Positions 26,356 through 35,337 of a stretch of 43,243 nt of DNA are shown here, one piece after another (positions within the stretch are counted from its first letter, which is position 1; each line of letters begins with the position of its first letter). The stretch is from Bacillota bacterium (lineage in GTDB: Bacteria; Bacillota; Clostridia; Oscillospirales; Acutalibacteraceae). Made by a program: the position numbers and the translations under genes. The stretch is from positions 1-43,243 of the forward strand of contig JAETPP010000005.1 in NCBI GenBank assembly GCA_021771115.1, read 5' to 3'. The notes beneath the pieces are model-generated. The model did no database searches. It saw only the letters and a list, made by a program, of their open reading frames with translations, and had not been told where the DNA came from.

Positions 26356-29127
26356 TCAATACGGTAAATCAAGCGAGCCCTGTTCAAAAAATGGAATATC
26401 CTTTTCAAGCTCTTTAGGTATCGTTTGAAAACCGTCATTATCCGTTACTCCTGCCGCGTCTGCTGCTGCATCTTCGTCTAAGGCATCAACCTGTTTTGCA
26501 AACCTGCCTATATCAAACTCAGTAAATCTGCAAGTACGGTTATCAAACCATTTTGTAATGCTGTAAACTTTGCCGCCGCCTGTCTTTGGTGTAGTTGTTA
26601 TGATTCCTTGGTCTGCAAGGTATTTAAGCGTTTTCCGTGGGCTATAGCCCGCCTTCGTCAATGCCTGGTTAAGCAACGACGGGAAGATATACGCCTTCTT
26701 TCCGTCCTGGCTCAAGGTCCCCAGGCACGTTCCGATGGCCTTGTCTCCGAACTGGCTTCTATTGCTCAATATCCAATCAACTATAAATTGTGTCGCGTGT
26801 TCGTTTACGTCGCCGGTTCCGGCCGCTAACTGCTCCCGTATAATGGTTTCTGCCATCTTAAGCGCCCGCTCCCAGGCGGCCGGTGCAATCTCAAGCGGGA
26901 CTTTTGCCCCTGGCATCTCATCGGCGTTCGGATCCGGGTGGAAGATCCAGCCCTCTGCCATGGCGTCGGCCAATGCGACCGCACTGATTCCGGCAATGTG
27001 GGCGCCGCTGGTTCCGTTTGCGATCTTGTAGACCTCCTCCGTCATCTTGGCGTATTGGTCCCGGATGCTTTGCTCGTCTGTTTGAAGGATCCGGCGTATG
27101 AACTCCGGCCCGGCCCATCCGCAGTGCTGCGGTGCCTGCTGGTGCATAAGGCTGGCCGATTTCTCGTCGTCAAATGGTCCGCCGTATATCTCAAGCACAC
27201 GGGTGCTTACGCCCGTCTGCGTCGTGTCCGTAGAAAGCGGCTCCTCGCCGGTGGCAAGGGCTACGGTCCGCCAGGTATTAAGTGCCTGCAGGCCGCCTCC
27301 CTTGCTGCCCCTGGCGCGTCCTGTGCCGCTGGCAATCATGTAAACAATCTTTTCCAGGTTCTCCTGCTTCTGGCCTGCAAGCTGCCGCTCGTCAATGCCC
27401 ATCGGTAAATCGTTATAAAAGCCCGCCATCCTCTCCAGGGCCACCTGGGTAGCGTTGAAGTTTACCATTAAACGCTCCGGATCGCCCCAGGCGGAAAGTG
27501 CTGCTTTTAGGGCGGCGGTCTTTCCTCCTTTGGATCCGCCCCAGTTGTAAACAAAAAATATACGCTGCTGCAATAATCTAAGAAGCGGCGCCGTGAAGCT
27601 GGCCGCCAATATGAAGCGGAACTTATCGCGCTCCCGGTGTGGCCGCATAAGCTCTTTCCAGTCCTCAAACGTGCCGCTATAATGGTAAGCGGCGGCCCAT
27701 CCCCGCAGGGATGGCTCAATGTCCAGTATTATGTCGTCGCCGTGTCCCGGAAGGAACCGGCCGCGCGTCTGCCATCCCATGGTGCTGGTGCTGTCTGCCT
27801 TCTGTATGACGTCTATGTTCTCAGCCTCCAATGCCCCAAGGAACCGGACCACCTGCTTTGCGTTCTCGCTGGTGATGGTGCATCCTAAGTCTGAAAGCGT
27901 CGTAATGCTCCGGGCCTGGAATATGGTAGACCGGGGGAAAATAGCCTTATGCCAGGCTCCGTCTCTCTTAAATGCGATCTCCATCTTCTCCTCGCCGGTC
28001 TCCATGCTCTTTAGGCGCTGCGTTAATATGATCGGTGTCCGGCAAACCATAACCGGCAGGCTCGTCTTTTCGTCAATTTTCCGGATTCCGCCTTCTGAAT
28101 AGATCCAGCCTTCCGGCTGCCGAAGGTTTACCGGCGCGCCCTTTACTGCCTCCGGGATCGCGTCCCTCATGTCGTCAAGGTCCAGCTTCTTGGCTGCCTT
28201 TATGGCGCCGGTTATTAAGTCTTTGACCTGCTTCTCGCCGTCCTCTGCGGCTCCCTTCTCAAGAAAAAGCTGTGAAGGATCCTTTACTCCGAAGCCCTTA
28301 CAGCTCCAGGTGTAAACCTCGCCTATAAATTCCTCCTCGTGTAGCACCTGGGTTATCTTCTGCAGGAACGTCTCGCCGCCTTGGTCCGGTTCTACGTGGA
28401 TATATAGTTTAAGGTCCTGCAACTTCGGCACCATCTTTGGCCTAAAATTACTTGCGCCCGGAACTCCCAACGCCGGAAAGCCTAAGTACCATAATGTTTG
28501 GGTGTCGCTCTCGCCTTCCACCAATATGGCCCAGCCGACCTTCCGTATCTCCGGCAGCCTCCAATCGCCGTATAAAATCAACTTCCCGGAACTGCCCCAG
28601 CTCCATCTAAATTCCTTATGCGCATAGCGTTTTCGGAAAATGTGATCCGTTTTTTCTTCGTTGAAATAAGGCAGTTTAAGGAAAGTCTTTTTATCCTTGT
28701 CCCGGCCGGTCGAAGCTCCGCAATCTTTCTTTAAGAACTCAACCGGGAGCCGCTTATTAAAAGCGTACTCCTCCAGGGTGTAAGATTCCGGGCCTGGGGC
28801 CTTCTCTTTCTTCGCTGGCTGCTCCGGCTCCTTTGCTACGCCGTACTTCTCCAGAATGGCTTTGTAGGCGTCCTTTGTGTCTGTGCCGTTAAGCTCTGCG
28901 TAGAAGTCAATAAAATTTCCTCCGCGCCCTTCTGCGAAGCAGTACCACTGGCCGGTCTTTAGGTTAGCCGTGAAGCTCTCCTTTTTGTCGTCGTGGAATG
29001 GGCAGACGCCGATCAGCTGGTCGCCGGTTGTTTTATGCTTTTTTATGTAGCTTGAATATTCCGCTTGATAATCGACAAGCTGGTCTATGTTTACCTCTGG
29101 CTGCATCATCCGTCTCACTTCCTTCAA
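26356..29127 (-). CDS. Primase-helicase: CHC2 zinc finger/TOPRIM-like region plus DUF927-like ATPase
   Basis: 923 aa; GVCPFHDDKKESFTANLKTGQWYCFAEGRGGNFIDFY, FVYNWGGSKGGKTAALKAALSAWGDPERL. True start may be the internal M at ~29106. Confidence 0.9.
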   Translation of the reverse strand: MKEVRRMMQPEVNIDQLVDYQAEYSSYIKKHKTTGDQLIGVCPFHDDKKESFTANLKTGQWYCFAEGRGGNFIDFYAELNGTDTKDAYKAILEKYGVAKEPEQPAKKEKAPGPESYTLEEYAFNKRLPVEFLKKDCGASTGRDKDKKTFLKLPYFNEEKTDHIFRKRYAHKEFRWSWGSSGKLILYGDWRLPEIRKVGWAILVEGESDTQTLWYLGFPALGVPGASNFRPKMVPKLQDLKLYIHVEPDQGGETFLQKITQVLHEEEFIGEVYTWSCKGFGVKDPSQLFLEKGAAEDGEKQVKDLITGAIKAAKKLDLDDMRDAIPEAVKGAPVNLRQPEGWIYSEGGIRKIDEKTSLPVMVCRTPIILTQRLKSMETGEEKMEIAFKRDGAWHKAIFPRSTIFQARSITTLSDLGCTITSENAKQVVRFLGALEAENIDVIQKADSTSTMGWQTRGRFLPGHGDDIILDIEPSLRGWAAAYHYSGTFEDWKELMRPHRERDKFRFILAASFTAPLLRLLQQRIFFVYNWGGSKGGKTAALKAALSAWGDPERLMVNFNATQVALERMAGFYNDLPMGIDERQLAGQKQENLEKIVYMIASGTGRARGSKGGGLQALNTWRTVALATGEEPLSTDTTQTGVSTRVLEIYGGPFDDEKSASLMHQQAPQHCGWAGPEFIRRILQTDEQSIRDQYAKMTEEVYKIANGTSGAHIAGISAVALADAMAEGWIFHPDPNADEMPGAKVPLEIAPAAWERALKMAETIIREQLAAGTGDVNEHATQFIVDWILSNRSQFGDKAIGTCLGTLSQDGKKAYIFPSLLNQALTKAGYSPRKTLKYLADQGIITTTPKTGGGKVYSITKWFDNRTCRFTEFDIGRFAKQVDALDEDAAADAAGVTDNDGFQTIPKELEKDIPFFEQGSLDLPY

Positions 29128-29476
29128 TCAGTATTTCTGCCTCTTTTCGGCTCATGGCTGCTAAGTAGCCGCGCCGGTTCCCCGTCCTGGATACGCGCTC
29201 AATTTCTCCGCGCATCCCTTCGCTGATTATGCCGTCAATTATGACAAGAAAGAAGCTGTCGCACTCGTCAAGATCTCTTAAGGCAAGCTCAAGCCCTGCT
29301 CTCCGTTCCTCCGAGTTGCTGTCGTCACTGAACTGCGGGTAAAACAAATACGGGGCGACCGGCCGGTTTCCTTCCCTCATAATCTGCCTGCAGAAGTATC
29401 TGGCCACCTGCTCATTAAAGCGGCGCTCCTTCCTCGTCGCGGCTGCGTACCGGGAAATAATGTATACTTTTTCCAT
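29033..29476 (-). CDS. DUF4406/DUF7768-like protein (deoxyribosyltransferase-like fold)
   Basis: 147 aa; MEKVYIISRYAAATRKERRFNEQVARYFCRQIMREGNRPVAPYLFYPQF. Confidence 0.65.
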   Translation of the reverse strand: MEKVYIISRYAAATRKERRFNEQVARYFCRQIMREGNRPVAPYLFYPQFSDDSNSEERRAGLELALRDLDECDSFFLVIIDGIISEGMRGEIERVSRTGNRRGYLAAMSRKEAEILIEGSETDDAARGKHRPACRLSSGIFKLHKKA

Positions 29477-29542
29477 CTGCCTACCTCCGAAAATTATTAC
29501 GGGGGAAGGGGCCGGAGCCCCCCCCCCGCAGGTTTTTGCGGC

Positions 29543-30343
29543 TTAATTAAACGGCAGATCCTCGTCGGCTCCGTCCGGTATGTTCATAAAGCCTGCCCCG
29601 TCCGTTTTCGGCGCTGCTGCCTCGTCTGCCGGTGCCTGGCCGTAATCCTCCGCGTTGATGTCTATTGTCCGGTAAATGCTCTTTACCATGTCCCGCATCG
29701 CTGCCGCCTGCTGCGCCTGCTCCTGCGTCAGTACGTCTAGGAAGGTAAAGGCAGCGCGGCTGTATGTGATGCCGTCCTTGCTCTTTTCCTTTTTAAGCGT
29801 AATCTTTGTAAGCACCTGCCAGCAGCGGTAGCCCTTAAGAAGTACCCGCTTTGCAATATAATTCCGCATATATCTAAGGCTTGTCGGCGGCAGGGAAAGA
29901 ATAAGCGGCACCGGGCTGCCTTCCCTTAACATGAATACTCTGTGAATGTTCTTACAAGCCTTCCCGGCGTTGTCGGATCCGAACTTGTTATAAGGGCAGG
30001 TTTCGCAACTGCGGATTTCTCCGGTTTCTCTTACGACGCCCTGTTTGCCGTCAAAGCTGGAACAGTCCGGCTGCTCGTTTCCGCCCGTAAATTTATTCGC
30101 CCAGTAGGAATTGACCGGGTTGTGGTCTAAAATAACGCCGATCAGCTCCGTCGCGCTCTCCGCGTCCTCCTCATCCTCTCCCGGAAGCTCAAAGGCCAGG
30201 CCGCCCCCGGAAGGGATCTTTACGCGGTCGAAGGGAATAGAGCCGAGCCCGTCCATCTCCTCCGCTACTGCCTCGGCCAGGTCGCCGGTAAGTGTGATCA
30301 GCTTAAAAGTTTCTGCCGTTACTGCTACTTCGTTCTTTGCCAT
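29543..30343 (-). CDS. Putative ssDNA-binding/replication accessory protein with SSB-like acidic C-tip
   Basis: 266 aa; CETCPYNKFGSDNAGKACKN zinc-like motif; C-terminus ADEDLPFN. Confidence 0.55.
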   Translation of the reverse strand: MAKNEVAVTAETFKLITLTGDLAEAVAEEMDGLGSIPFDRVKIPSGGGLAFELPGEDEEDAESATELIGVILDHNPVNSYWANKFTGGNEQPDCSSFDGKQGVVRETGEIRSCETCPYNKFGSDNAGKACKNIHRVFMLREGSPVPLILSLPPTSLRYMRNYIAKRVLLKGYRCWQVLTKITLKKEKSKDGITYSRAAFTFLDVLTQEQAQQAAAMRDMVKSIYRTIDINAEDYGQAPADEAAAPKTDGAGFMNIPDGADEDLPFN

Positions 30344-30369
30344 TGTGTTTGTCCTCCTTCAAGGTTTTA

Positions 30370-30696
30370 TTATGCGCCCGGCTGCAGTACGTCCTGCGCT
30401 GCGTCCTGGCCTGCTTCTGTCGCTGCTTTCCTCTGTTTTCCCCGCTCGCTCCATTCAAAGGCCGTAACCTTGTAACACTCTGTTATAGAATTGATCCGGT
30501 ATTTTACCGTTGCGGGTTCCACCCTGTCTAAGATGGACTCCGTTACAAAATAGCCGCCCTTGTCAATCTCAATGAAGCGGCACAGAATGTCCTCGCCTTT
30601 AATGCAAAGCACCAGCGCGTCTCCCGCCTTGATCCGCTGGCCGTCTGTGGTCGTGATGTTTACGGTCTTTACTTCCTCTACTCCAATTCCTGCCAT
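30370..30696 (-). CDS. Phage hypothetical protein
   Basis: 108 aa in compact operon. Confidence 0.5.
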   Translation of the reverse strand: MAGIGVEEVKTVNITTTDGQRIKAGDALVLCIKGEDILCRFIEIDKGGYFVTESILDRVEPATVKYRINSITECYKVTAFEWSERGKQRKAATEAGQDAAQDVLQPGA

Positions 30697-31139
30697 TACT
30701 CATTGCCCTCCTGTTCTCCTGCTTCGTCGTCAAGCTCTCCGGGTTCTAAAAACTCCTCCATCGGTGTCCTCGGTTCCGTGTAATAAAGGTCTGAAAGGAT
30801 CCGGGAAGCCTGGGCCGCCATAAGGATGGCCTCCTGGGCCAGCTCCATCGATGCGTTATAAATCGTTCCGGCCACCTGGGTGGCTTCTCCGTCCGCGTCC
30901 AGAAGTTTAAGAAAATCGTCCATTTCGCTCTTAAGCATCTTCGCTTTGCTTGCGACCTTAACGTACTGCTGCGCGGCGATTCCGTAGGCCTCCTGTTTGC
31001 TCTCAACGGTTTTAAGGGGGCGCCCTTCCTCCTCCATGTTCTGGCGCATCTGCTCCCCGGCAAACCGGGCGACGGTGTTCAAATTGTCTTTTAAGTTGCG
31101 CTCGTAATCTAAGCGCAGATCAAGCTCCATCTGGTACAT
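30696..31139 (-). CDS. Phage hypothetical protein
   Basis: 147 aa in compact operon. Confidence 0.55.
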   Translation of the reverse strand: MYQMELDLRLDYERNLKDNLNTVARFAGEQMRQNMEEEGRPLKTVESKQEAYGIAAQQYVKVASKAKMLKSEMDDFLKLLDADGEATQVAGTIYNASMELAQEAILMAAQASRILSDLYYTEPRTPMEEFLEPGELDDEAGEQEGNE

Positions 31140-31141
31140 TG

Positions 31142-31582
31142 TTACTCCTCCTTCTGTTTGGCTCTTTTGGCCGTTTTATTGGTTTCTCTGCGCTTGGCGA
31201 TGTCATAGAACTGGTAAACGTTTATATAGTCCTCGTATTCCTCCGGCAGGACTCCGTCGTTTTCCTCTACTGCTGCCGCCATGGCGCTTGATAATGTGCG
31301 GGCGTCTACGGTCCGCTTAATAAGGTCGCCGAGGCCGTTCTCCTCCAGAACGCTGAAAAACTCCTCATCGTCGCAGGCTTTTTTGTTGTACTTGGTCTTA
31401 TCCTGCAAACTATACAAAAAGCCGTTCCGGCTAACCTTCGGCATCTCGGCGTCGATCATGGCCTGCGCCAGGGCGTCCCTGGCCTCCTGGATCGCCTTAT
31501 TGTTTTCCTTAGTCTGGTCGGCCAGCGCGTCCTTCCGGTCCAGAAGCTCCTTATACTGGTCTATCATGGTTACAATGTCCAT
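31142..31582 (-). CDS. Phage hypothetical protein
   Basis: 146 aa in compact operon. Confidence 0.55.
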   Translation of the reverse strand: MDIVTMIDQYKELLDRKDALADQTKENNKAIQEARDALAQAMIDAEMPKVSRNGFLYSLQDKTKYNKKACDDEEFFSVLEENGLGDLIKRTVDARTLSSAMAAAVEENDGVLPEEYEDYINVYQFYDIAKRRETNKTAKRAKQKEE

Positions 31583-31592
31583 AACAATCCTC

Positions 31593-31805
31593 CTATTCTT
31601 TTTTCTGGTTAAGCGGGCACCATTTCGGTGCCGTCTTGGTCGGTATCTCTGCCGCCCTGCTCCTGGTGATGATCCGGTGCGGCAGGCACTCGGTCTTTGC
31701 TTCCGGGTGCATACAATAGAAAATACTCCGGCCGCACTTTACCGGCTCCGCCTCCATGTGCTGGCAAGTTTTACAAACTGCCTTTTCTTTGCTCGGTCTG
31801 CTCAT
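31593..31805 (-). CDS. Small zinc-finger-like phage protein
   Basis: 70 aa; CKTCQHMEAEPVKCGRSIFYCMHPEAKTEC. Confidence 0.5.
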   Translation of the reverse strand: MSRPSKEKAVCKTCQHMEAEPVKCGRSIFYCMHPEAKTECLPHRIITRSRAAEIPTKTAPKWCPLNQKKE

Positions 31806-32035
31806 AACTGCCCTCCTTCCCGCCTTGTAAGTTTTGCTATTTGCTCCCGGCTGGTAATTATGAAGGCCGTCTTACCGTCAACCTCTGCCAGCCGGATGCT
31901 TACTGACTCCGCAGGCTTAAATCCTGCGGCCTCCCGCAAATCTCCCGGAAGTGCAAGGCGGCCTTTTCCATCTAATTTTCTATTTACCTCTATACGGATA
32001 TCCTTAATAAGCTCCATCAAAAATACTGCCTCCAA
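31802..32035 (-). CDS. AbrB/SpoVT-like transcriptional regulator
   Basis: 77 aa; EVNRKLDGKGRLALPGDLREAAGFKPAESVSIRL. Confidence 0.75.
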   Translation of the reverse strand: MEAVFLMELIKDIRIEVNRKLDGKGRLALPGDLREAAGFKPAESVSIRLAEVDGKTAFIITSREQIAKLTRREGGQL

Positions 32036-33384
32036 TCGTCAACCACTGTTTTGGCCAGGTCCTCTTTCCTTGCCAGGGCCTTTAAGATCGTTTCGTCTAT
32101 GCTGTGCTCAACTACTAAATGAATGTATGTGCAGCGGTTCTTCTGGCCGATCCTGTGAATACGGGCCAGGCTCTGGCTGTATGCTGCGTAGTTGAAATTC
32201 TCGCTGTAATAGACGCAGGTATCGGCTGCCGTTAAGGTAATGCCCAGGCCGGCCGTGTCGATCTGGGCCAGAAATACTTTTGTTTCCGGATTCTTCTGGA
32301 AGTCGTCTACAATCGGACCCCGGTCCTCGATCTTAATGTCTCCGTAAATGCTGGCGAAGCGGATCTTTTTCTTCTTTAAGCTGGCACTTATCAAGTCTAT
32401 CTCTGGCCGGAACCGGCAGAAGATAACAAGCTTCTTTCCGGCGCTGATCACGTAGTCGTCCAGAATATCCTCAAGCGCGTTAATTTTCCCCTTAAAAACA
32501 AATTCCGGCTTAAGTCCTTCATCTGCCTGTATAAATCCGCCCGTGAACTGCTGCAGCCTTAAAAGCTTCGTAAGTACCGTCGGGGCCGTTATCTGGCCAC
32601 CGTTCTCAAGCTCTGCGAAGCTGTCCCGCTTGATCTTGGTGTAGAGCTCCTTGTCCTTCCCTTCCAGCGTTATGTACTGGGTTAAAAATGTTTGCTCTGG
32701 AAGGTCCAGGGCCTCCTCCTTGGTTACGCGGTAAGCTATGCTATGCTCCTTCTGTATCAGCTGATCAAGGTCCTTATAGCCTATAATCTGCCGCCGGTCG
32801 AAGCCGCCCATAATGGCATACCGGTTACGGAAGGCGTAAAAGTTGCTTCCGAAGACCGTAGGGTCTAAAAATCTGTACTGGCTGTAAAGGTCTATAGCGT
32901 TATTCTGTATTGGGGTACCGGAAAGAATAAGCTTATACTTTGCTATGTCTCCGAGCTCGTGCATTGCCTTGCTCTGCTTTGCGGTCGGCTCTTTGATCCG
33001 CTGGCTCTCGTCGCAGATTATCATGTCCGGCCTCCAATCAAGAAGGGCCTCAAAAAGTCCCTCTCTCCAGGTGCTTTCGTAGTTAATTACTGCAACCAGC
33101 AACGCCTTAAACGGGAAGGCCGCAAGGCCGCGAAGGGCGGCCAGGCGTTTCTGCTTATCTCCCAAAAGGACCGCTACGTTGTACTTAAAGCCTGCGTACT
33201 CGTCAAACTCTTTAGGCCATACGCTGCAAACCGAAGTAGGCGCTACAATCAATACTTTTGTTATTGCTCCCATCTCGTAGGCCGCGCCCATCGTCGCTAT
33301 GGCCGTTAATGTCTTGCCGCAGCCCATCTCGAAAAGGAAGCCGAAGCCTTTTCCTTGGGCGGCGGTCTTTTTACCTGCTGCCAT
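32017..33384 (-). CDS. SNF2/DEAD-like helicase
   Basis: 455 aa; EMGCGKTLTAI, ICDESQRIKE, LSGTPIQNN, QSLARIHRIGQKNRCTYIHLV. Confidence 0.95.
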   Translation of the reverse strand: MAAGKKTAAQGKGFGFLFEMGCGKTLTAIATMGAAYEMGAITKVLIVAPTSVCSVWPKEFDEYAGFKYNVAVLLGDKQKRLAALRGLAAFPFKALLVAVINYESTWREGLFEALLDWRPDMIICDESQRIKEPTAKQSKAMHELGDIAKYKLILSGTPIQNNAIDLYSQYRFLDPTVFGSNFYAFRNRYAIMGGFDRRQIIGYKDLDQLIQKEHSIAYRVTKEEALDLPEQTFLTQYITLEGKDKELYTKIKRDSFAELENGGQITAPTVLTKLLRLQQFTGGFIQADEGLKPEFVFKGKINALEDILDDYVISAGKKLVIFCRFRPEIDLISASLKKKKIRFASIYGDIKIEDRGPIVDDFQKNPETKVFLAQIDTAGLGITLTAADTCVYYSENFNYAAYSQSLARIHRIGQKNRCTYIHLVVEHSIDETILKALARKEDLAKTVVDDWRQYF

Positions 33385-33394
33385 GTGATTCCTC

Positions 33395-33967
33395 CTACCT
33401 GCTTAATAAAGCCTGTAATAAATTCCCTACGGCCTCATGTAGTGCCTCCTCTTTCTGCTGCTGCGTCGTTCCGGATGTCAGGTCTTTGCTCTCTGCTTCT
33501 AAAATCTGGCTTATCCTGTGAAGGTTGAAAGCTGCCATCATGAGGCTTTCCTTCTGTCTGGTTTTAACGAAGGAAGAAAGCAGGCTCCCGATGGTCTGTG
33601 CAAAAATCGGCTCCGGGATGTCCCGGCCCATGAAAGTCTCGCTTGCATCGATAATCTTTGCTTTTCCTCCTAAGAACTCCGCGCCCCTGTCAACCGTGAA
33701 GCAGAGTACCGTGTCGGCCGTGACCTCTTTCTTGTGTCCGTTCGGGTGTTCAATGGTTACTTTTGTTTTGTCGCTCATCGTGTTTATACCTCCGTTTTGG
33801 GTTTTATTTATATCAAGGCCCGCCATGGCCTTAATAGCTTTGTCAAGGGCTTCTACGTCTGCCCTCCAGAGGCTCTCCGGATCCTCTTTGTCAATCATGC
33901 TGCTGTATATAAGGTTGTGCCGCTGCTCTGCAAAGGCCCGCTCCGGTTCCGTTAAGCGCTCATTCAT
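33395..33967 (-). CDS. Phage hypothetical protein (possible in-frame nested start at 33778)
   Basis: 190 aa; internal MSDKTKVTIEHPNG preceded by GGAGGT. Confidence 0.55.
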   Translation of the reverse strand: MNERLTEPERAFAEQRHNLIYSSMIDKEDPESLWRADVEALDKAIKAMAGLDINKTQNGGINTMSDKTKVTIEHPNGHKKEVTADTVLCFTVDRGAEFLGGKAKIIDASETFMGRDIPEPIFAQTIGSLLSSFVKTRQKESLMMAAFNLHRISQILEAESKDLTSGTTQQQKEEALHEAVGNLLQALLSR

Positions 33968-34370
33968 GGCCTGCCTCCTTTTCCGGTGGTGCGATCAATC
34001 CGAAGGCCAATAAGGCCATATTTGCCCCACGCACCTGGTGCTGGTAGAGCGGAAGCTTTACGGGGTATTTGTAAAGCGGCTCCGGCTTCTCCTTCATGCG
34101 TTCCCGATCTATGGCCTCGGCTACTTTGTTTAAGTGCCTCCGGAGCTCCTCTATCGGCTGCGGAAGCCTTACAAGCCCGGAAAGCTTGTTAAGCAGCTCA
34201 ATGTCTGCCGGTCCGTAAAACATAAGCTCCGCTTTGCTCCACTTCATTTTCGCCCAGCTTTTAATGATTAAGGCCTGGTTGCTGTCGGCCTCCTTAATAA
34301 GGATCTGGCCGTCCTTCAATGCCATTTTCATTCCTGCTCCGCCCCCTCTCTTAAAGCGCACTCCGTACAA
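33960..34370 (-). CDS. Phage hypothetical protein
   Basis: 136 aa; ends VRGANMALLAFGLIAPPEKEAGHE; position upstream of the SNF2 gene. C-terminal segment KLPLYQHQVRGANMALLAFGLI resembles the start of an SNF2 N-terminal (Q-motif-like) region. Confidence 0.5.
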   Translation of the reverse strand: MYGVRFKRGGGAGMKMALKDGQILIKEADSNQALIIKSWAKMKWSKAELMFYGPADIELLNKLSGLVRLPQPIEELRRHLNKVAEAIDRERMKEKPEPLYKYPVKLPLYQHQVRGANMALLAFGLIAPPEKEAGHE

Positions 34371-34552
34371 AGGGCGACGGCGTCCTGGGCCATGGTAATC
34401 TTAAGCAAAGGCCGCGCCCAACACTCCCGGCCGCAACGCGGGCAGGTCGTCAATCTCCAATCCGGGCGCCCCAGCGGTATGTTTTCTTTTAACGGCATGC
34501 AAGCGTAGCCGCCGCGATCCGTTGCTTTGCGTGGTGTGATCTTAATCTCCAT
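34328..34552 (-). CDS. Zinc-ribbon phage protein
   Basis: 74 aa; CPRCGRECWARP...CTECALREG. Confidence 0.5.
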   Translation of the reverse strand: MEIKITPRKATDRGGYACMPLKENIPLGRPDWRLTTCPRCGRECWARPLLKITMAQDAVALCTECALREGAEQE

Positions 34553-35219
34553 CCCGCTCCTCCTCTCTATAAAAAGTGTGATTCCCGTGAATAAATAGCG
34601 TTACCAGGTTTCTGCTGTGCCAGGTGCTTTCTCCCGGCTCCGGTGTCCTCTCGAAGTACAGGGCGCCCTGGCTTTCGTCCCAGTGCTCAATTTGCACAAG
34701 TGCAAGGGCCGCCCAGCAGTCCTCGTCTGGCTCCACCCGGTCGTATCTTCCGTTACTGTATGAAGAAAAGGCGTTTTCCTCTGCTATTACTTCCTCAATG
34801 GTACCGGGGAACTGCGGCGACCATACTCTGTTAAGTACGGTAAGAATAACAAGCGCTTTTCCTTCGGTGTCCTCGCCCTCTGCTTCGGCCATTGCAATCT
34901 TCGCCAATATGTAAGCCTCATCTGCGTCCCAGTCCATGCTTTTTATAAGCGCCGCTTCCGTTGTAGGCTCCGGCGCGGCGGCGACGGTTTCTATTGTCCG
35001 CGTCTCCGTTTCCTGCTCCTGGGTCTCCAGCAGCTCTGCTTTTATAGGCTCCGCTTTTATTGCCTCTGTCCTGGATGCCGCAAAGGCAATTATAGAAGCT
35101 ACAGCCGCGATCAACAGGGCGCCTGCTGCTATGTAAAGGATCCTTCGTTTAATGCGCTGCCTGCGCTTCCTGCGGCGCCGTATGGCGCGTTTTCTCTGTT
35201 CTGCGGTCAACTCCTCCAC
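34542..35219 (-). CDS. Membrane-anchored cell wall hydrolase, SleB/Hydrolase_2-like
   Basis: 225 aa; basic N-terminus + TM (ILYIAAGALLIAAVASIIAFAAS); AKIAMAEAEGEDTEGKALVILTVLNRVWSPQFPGTIEEVI. Confidence 0.8.
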   Translation of the reverse strand: MEELTAEQRKRAIRRRRKRRQRIKRRILYIAAGALLIAAVASIIAFAASRTEAIKAEPIKAELLETQEQETETRTIETVAAAPEPTTEAALIKSMDWDADEAYILAKIAMAEAEGEDTEGKALVILTVLNRVWSPQFPGTIEEVIAEENAFSSYSNGRYDRVEPDEDCWAALALVQIEHWDESQGALYFERTPEPGESTWHSRNLVTLFIHGNHTFYREEERDGD

Positions 35220-35337
35220 CTCCTTCCAAAACTCCCGCCAGAAGGCGGTAAGCGGTCGCTGTAGTGTCTGTGTACGGAAGCCGGAAGCCTTCTATACTGT
35301 TAAGGATCCGGCCGTCCGCTAAAACGTGTTTAATCAT
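35149..35337 (-). CDS. Small phage hypothetical protein
   Basis: 62 aa, overlaps flanking genes. Confidence 0.35.
   Translation of the reverse strand: MIKHVLADGRILNSIEGFRLPYTDTTATAYRLLAGVLEGGGGVDRRTEKTRHTAPQEAQAAH

Noticed and set aside
31281-32195. Long plus-strand ORF (304 aa) and similar ones at 5804..6622, 10476..11300, 7787..8488
   Set aside because: Antisense shadows of well-supported minus-strand genes (including the AbrB-like gene, tape measure and sheath); low-complexity, with no recognisable domains.
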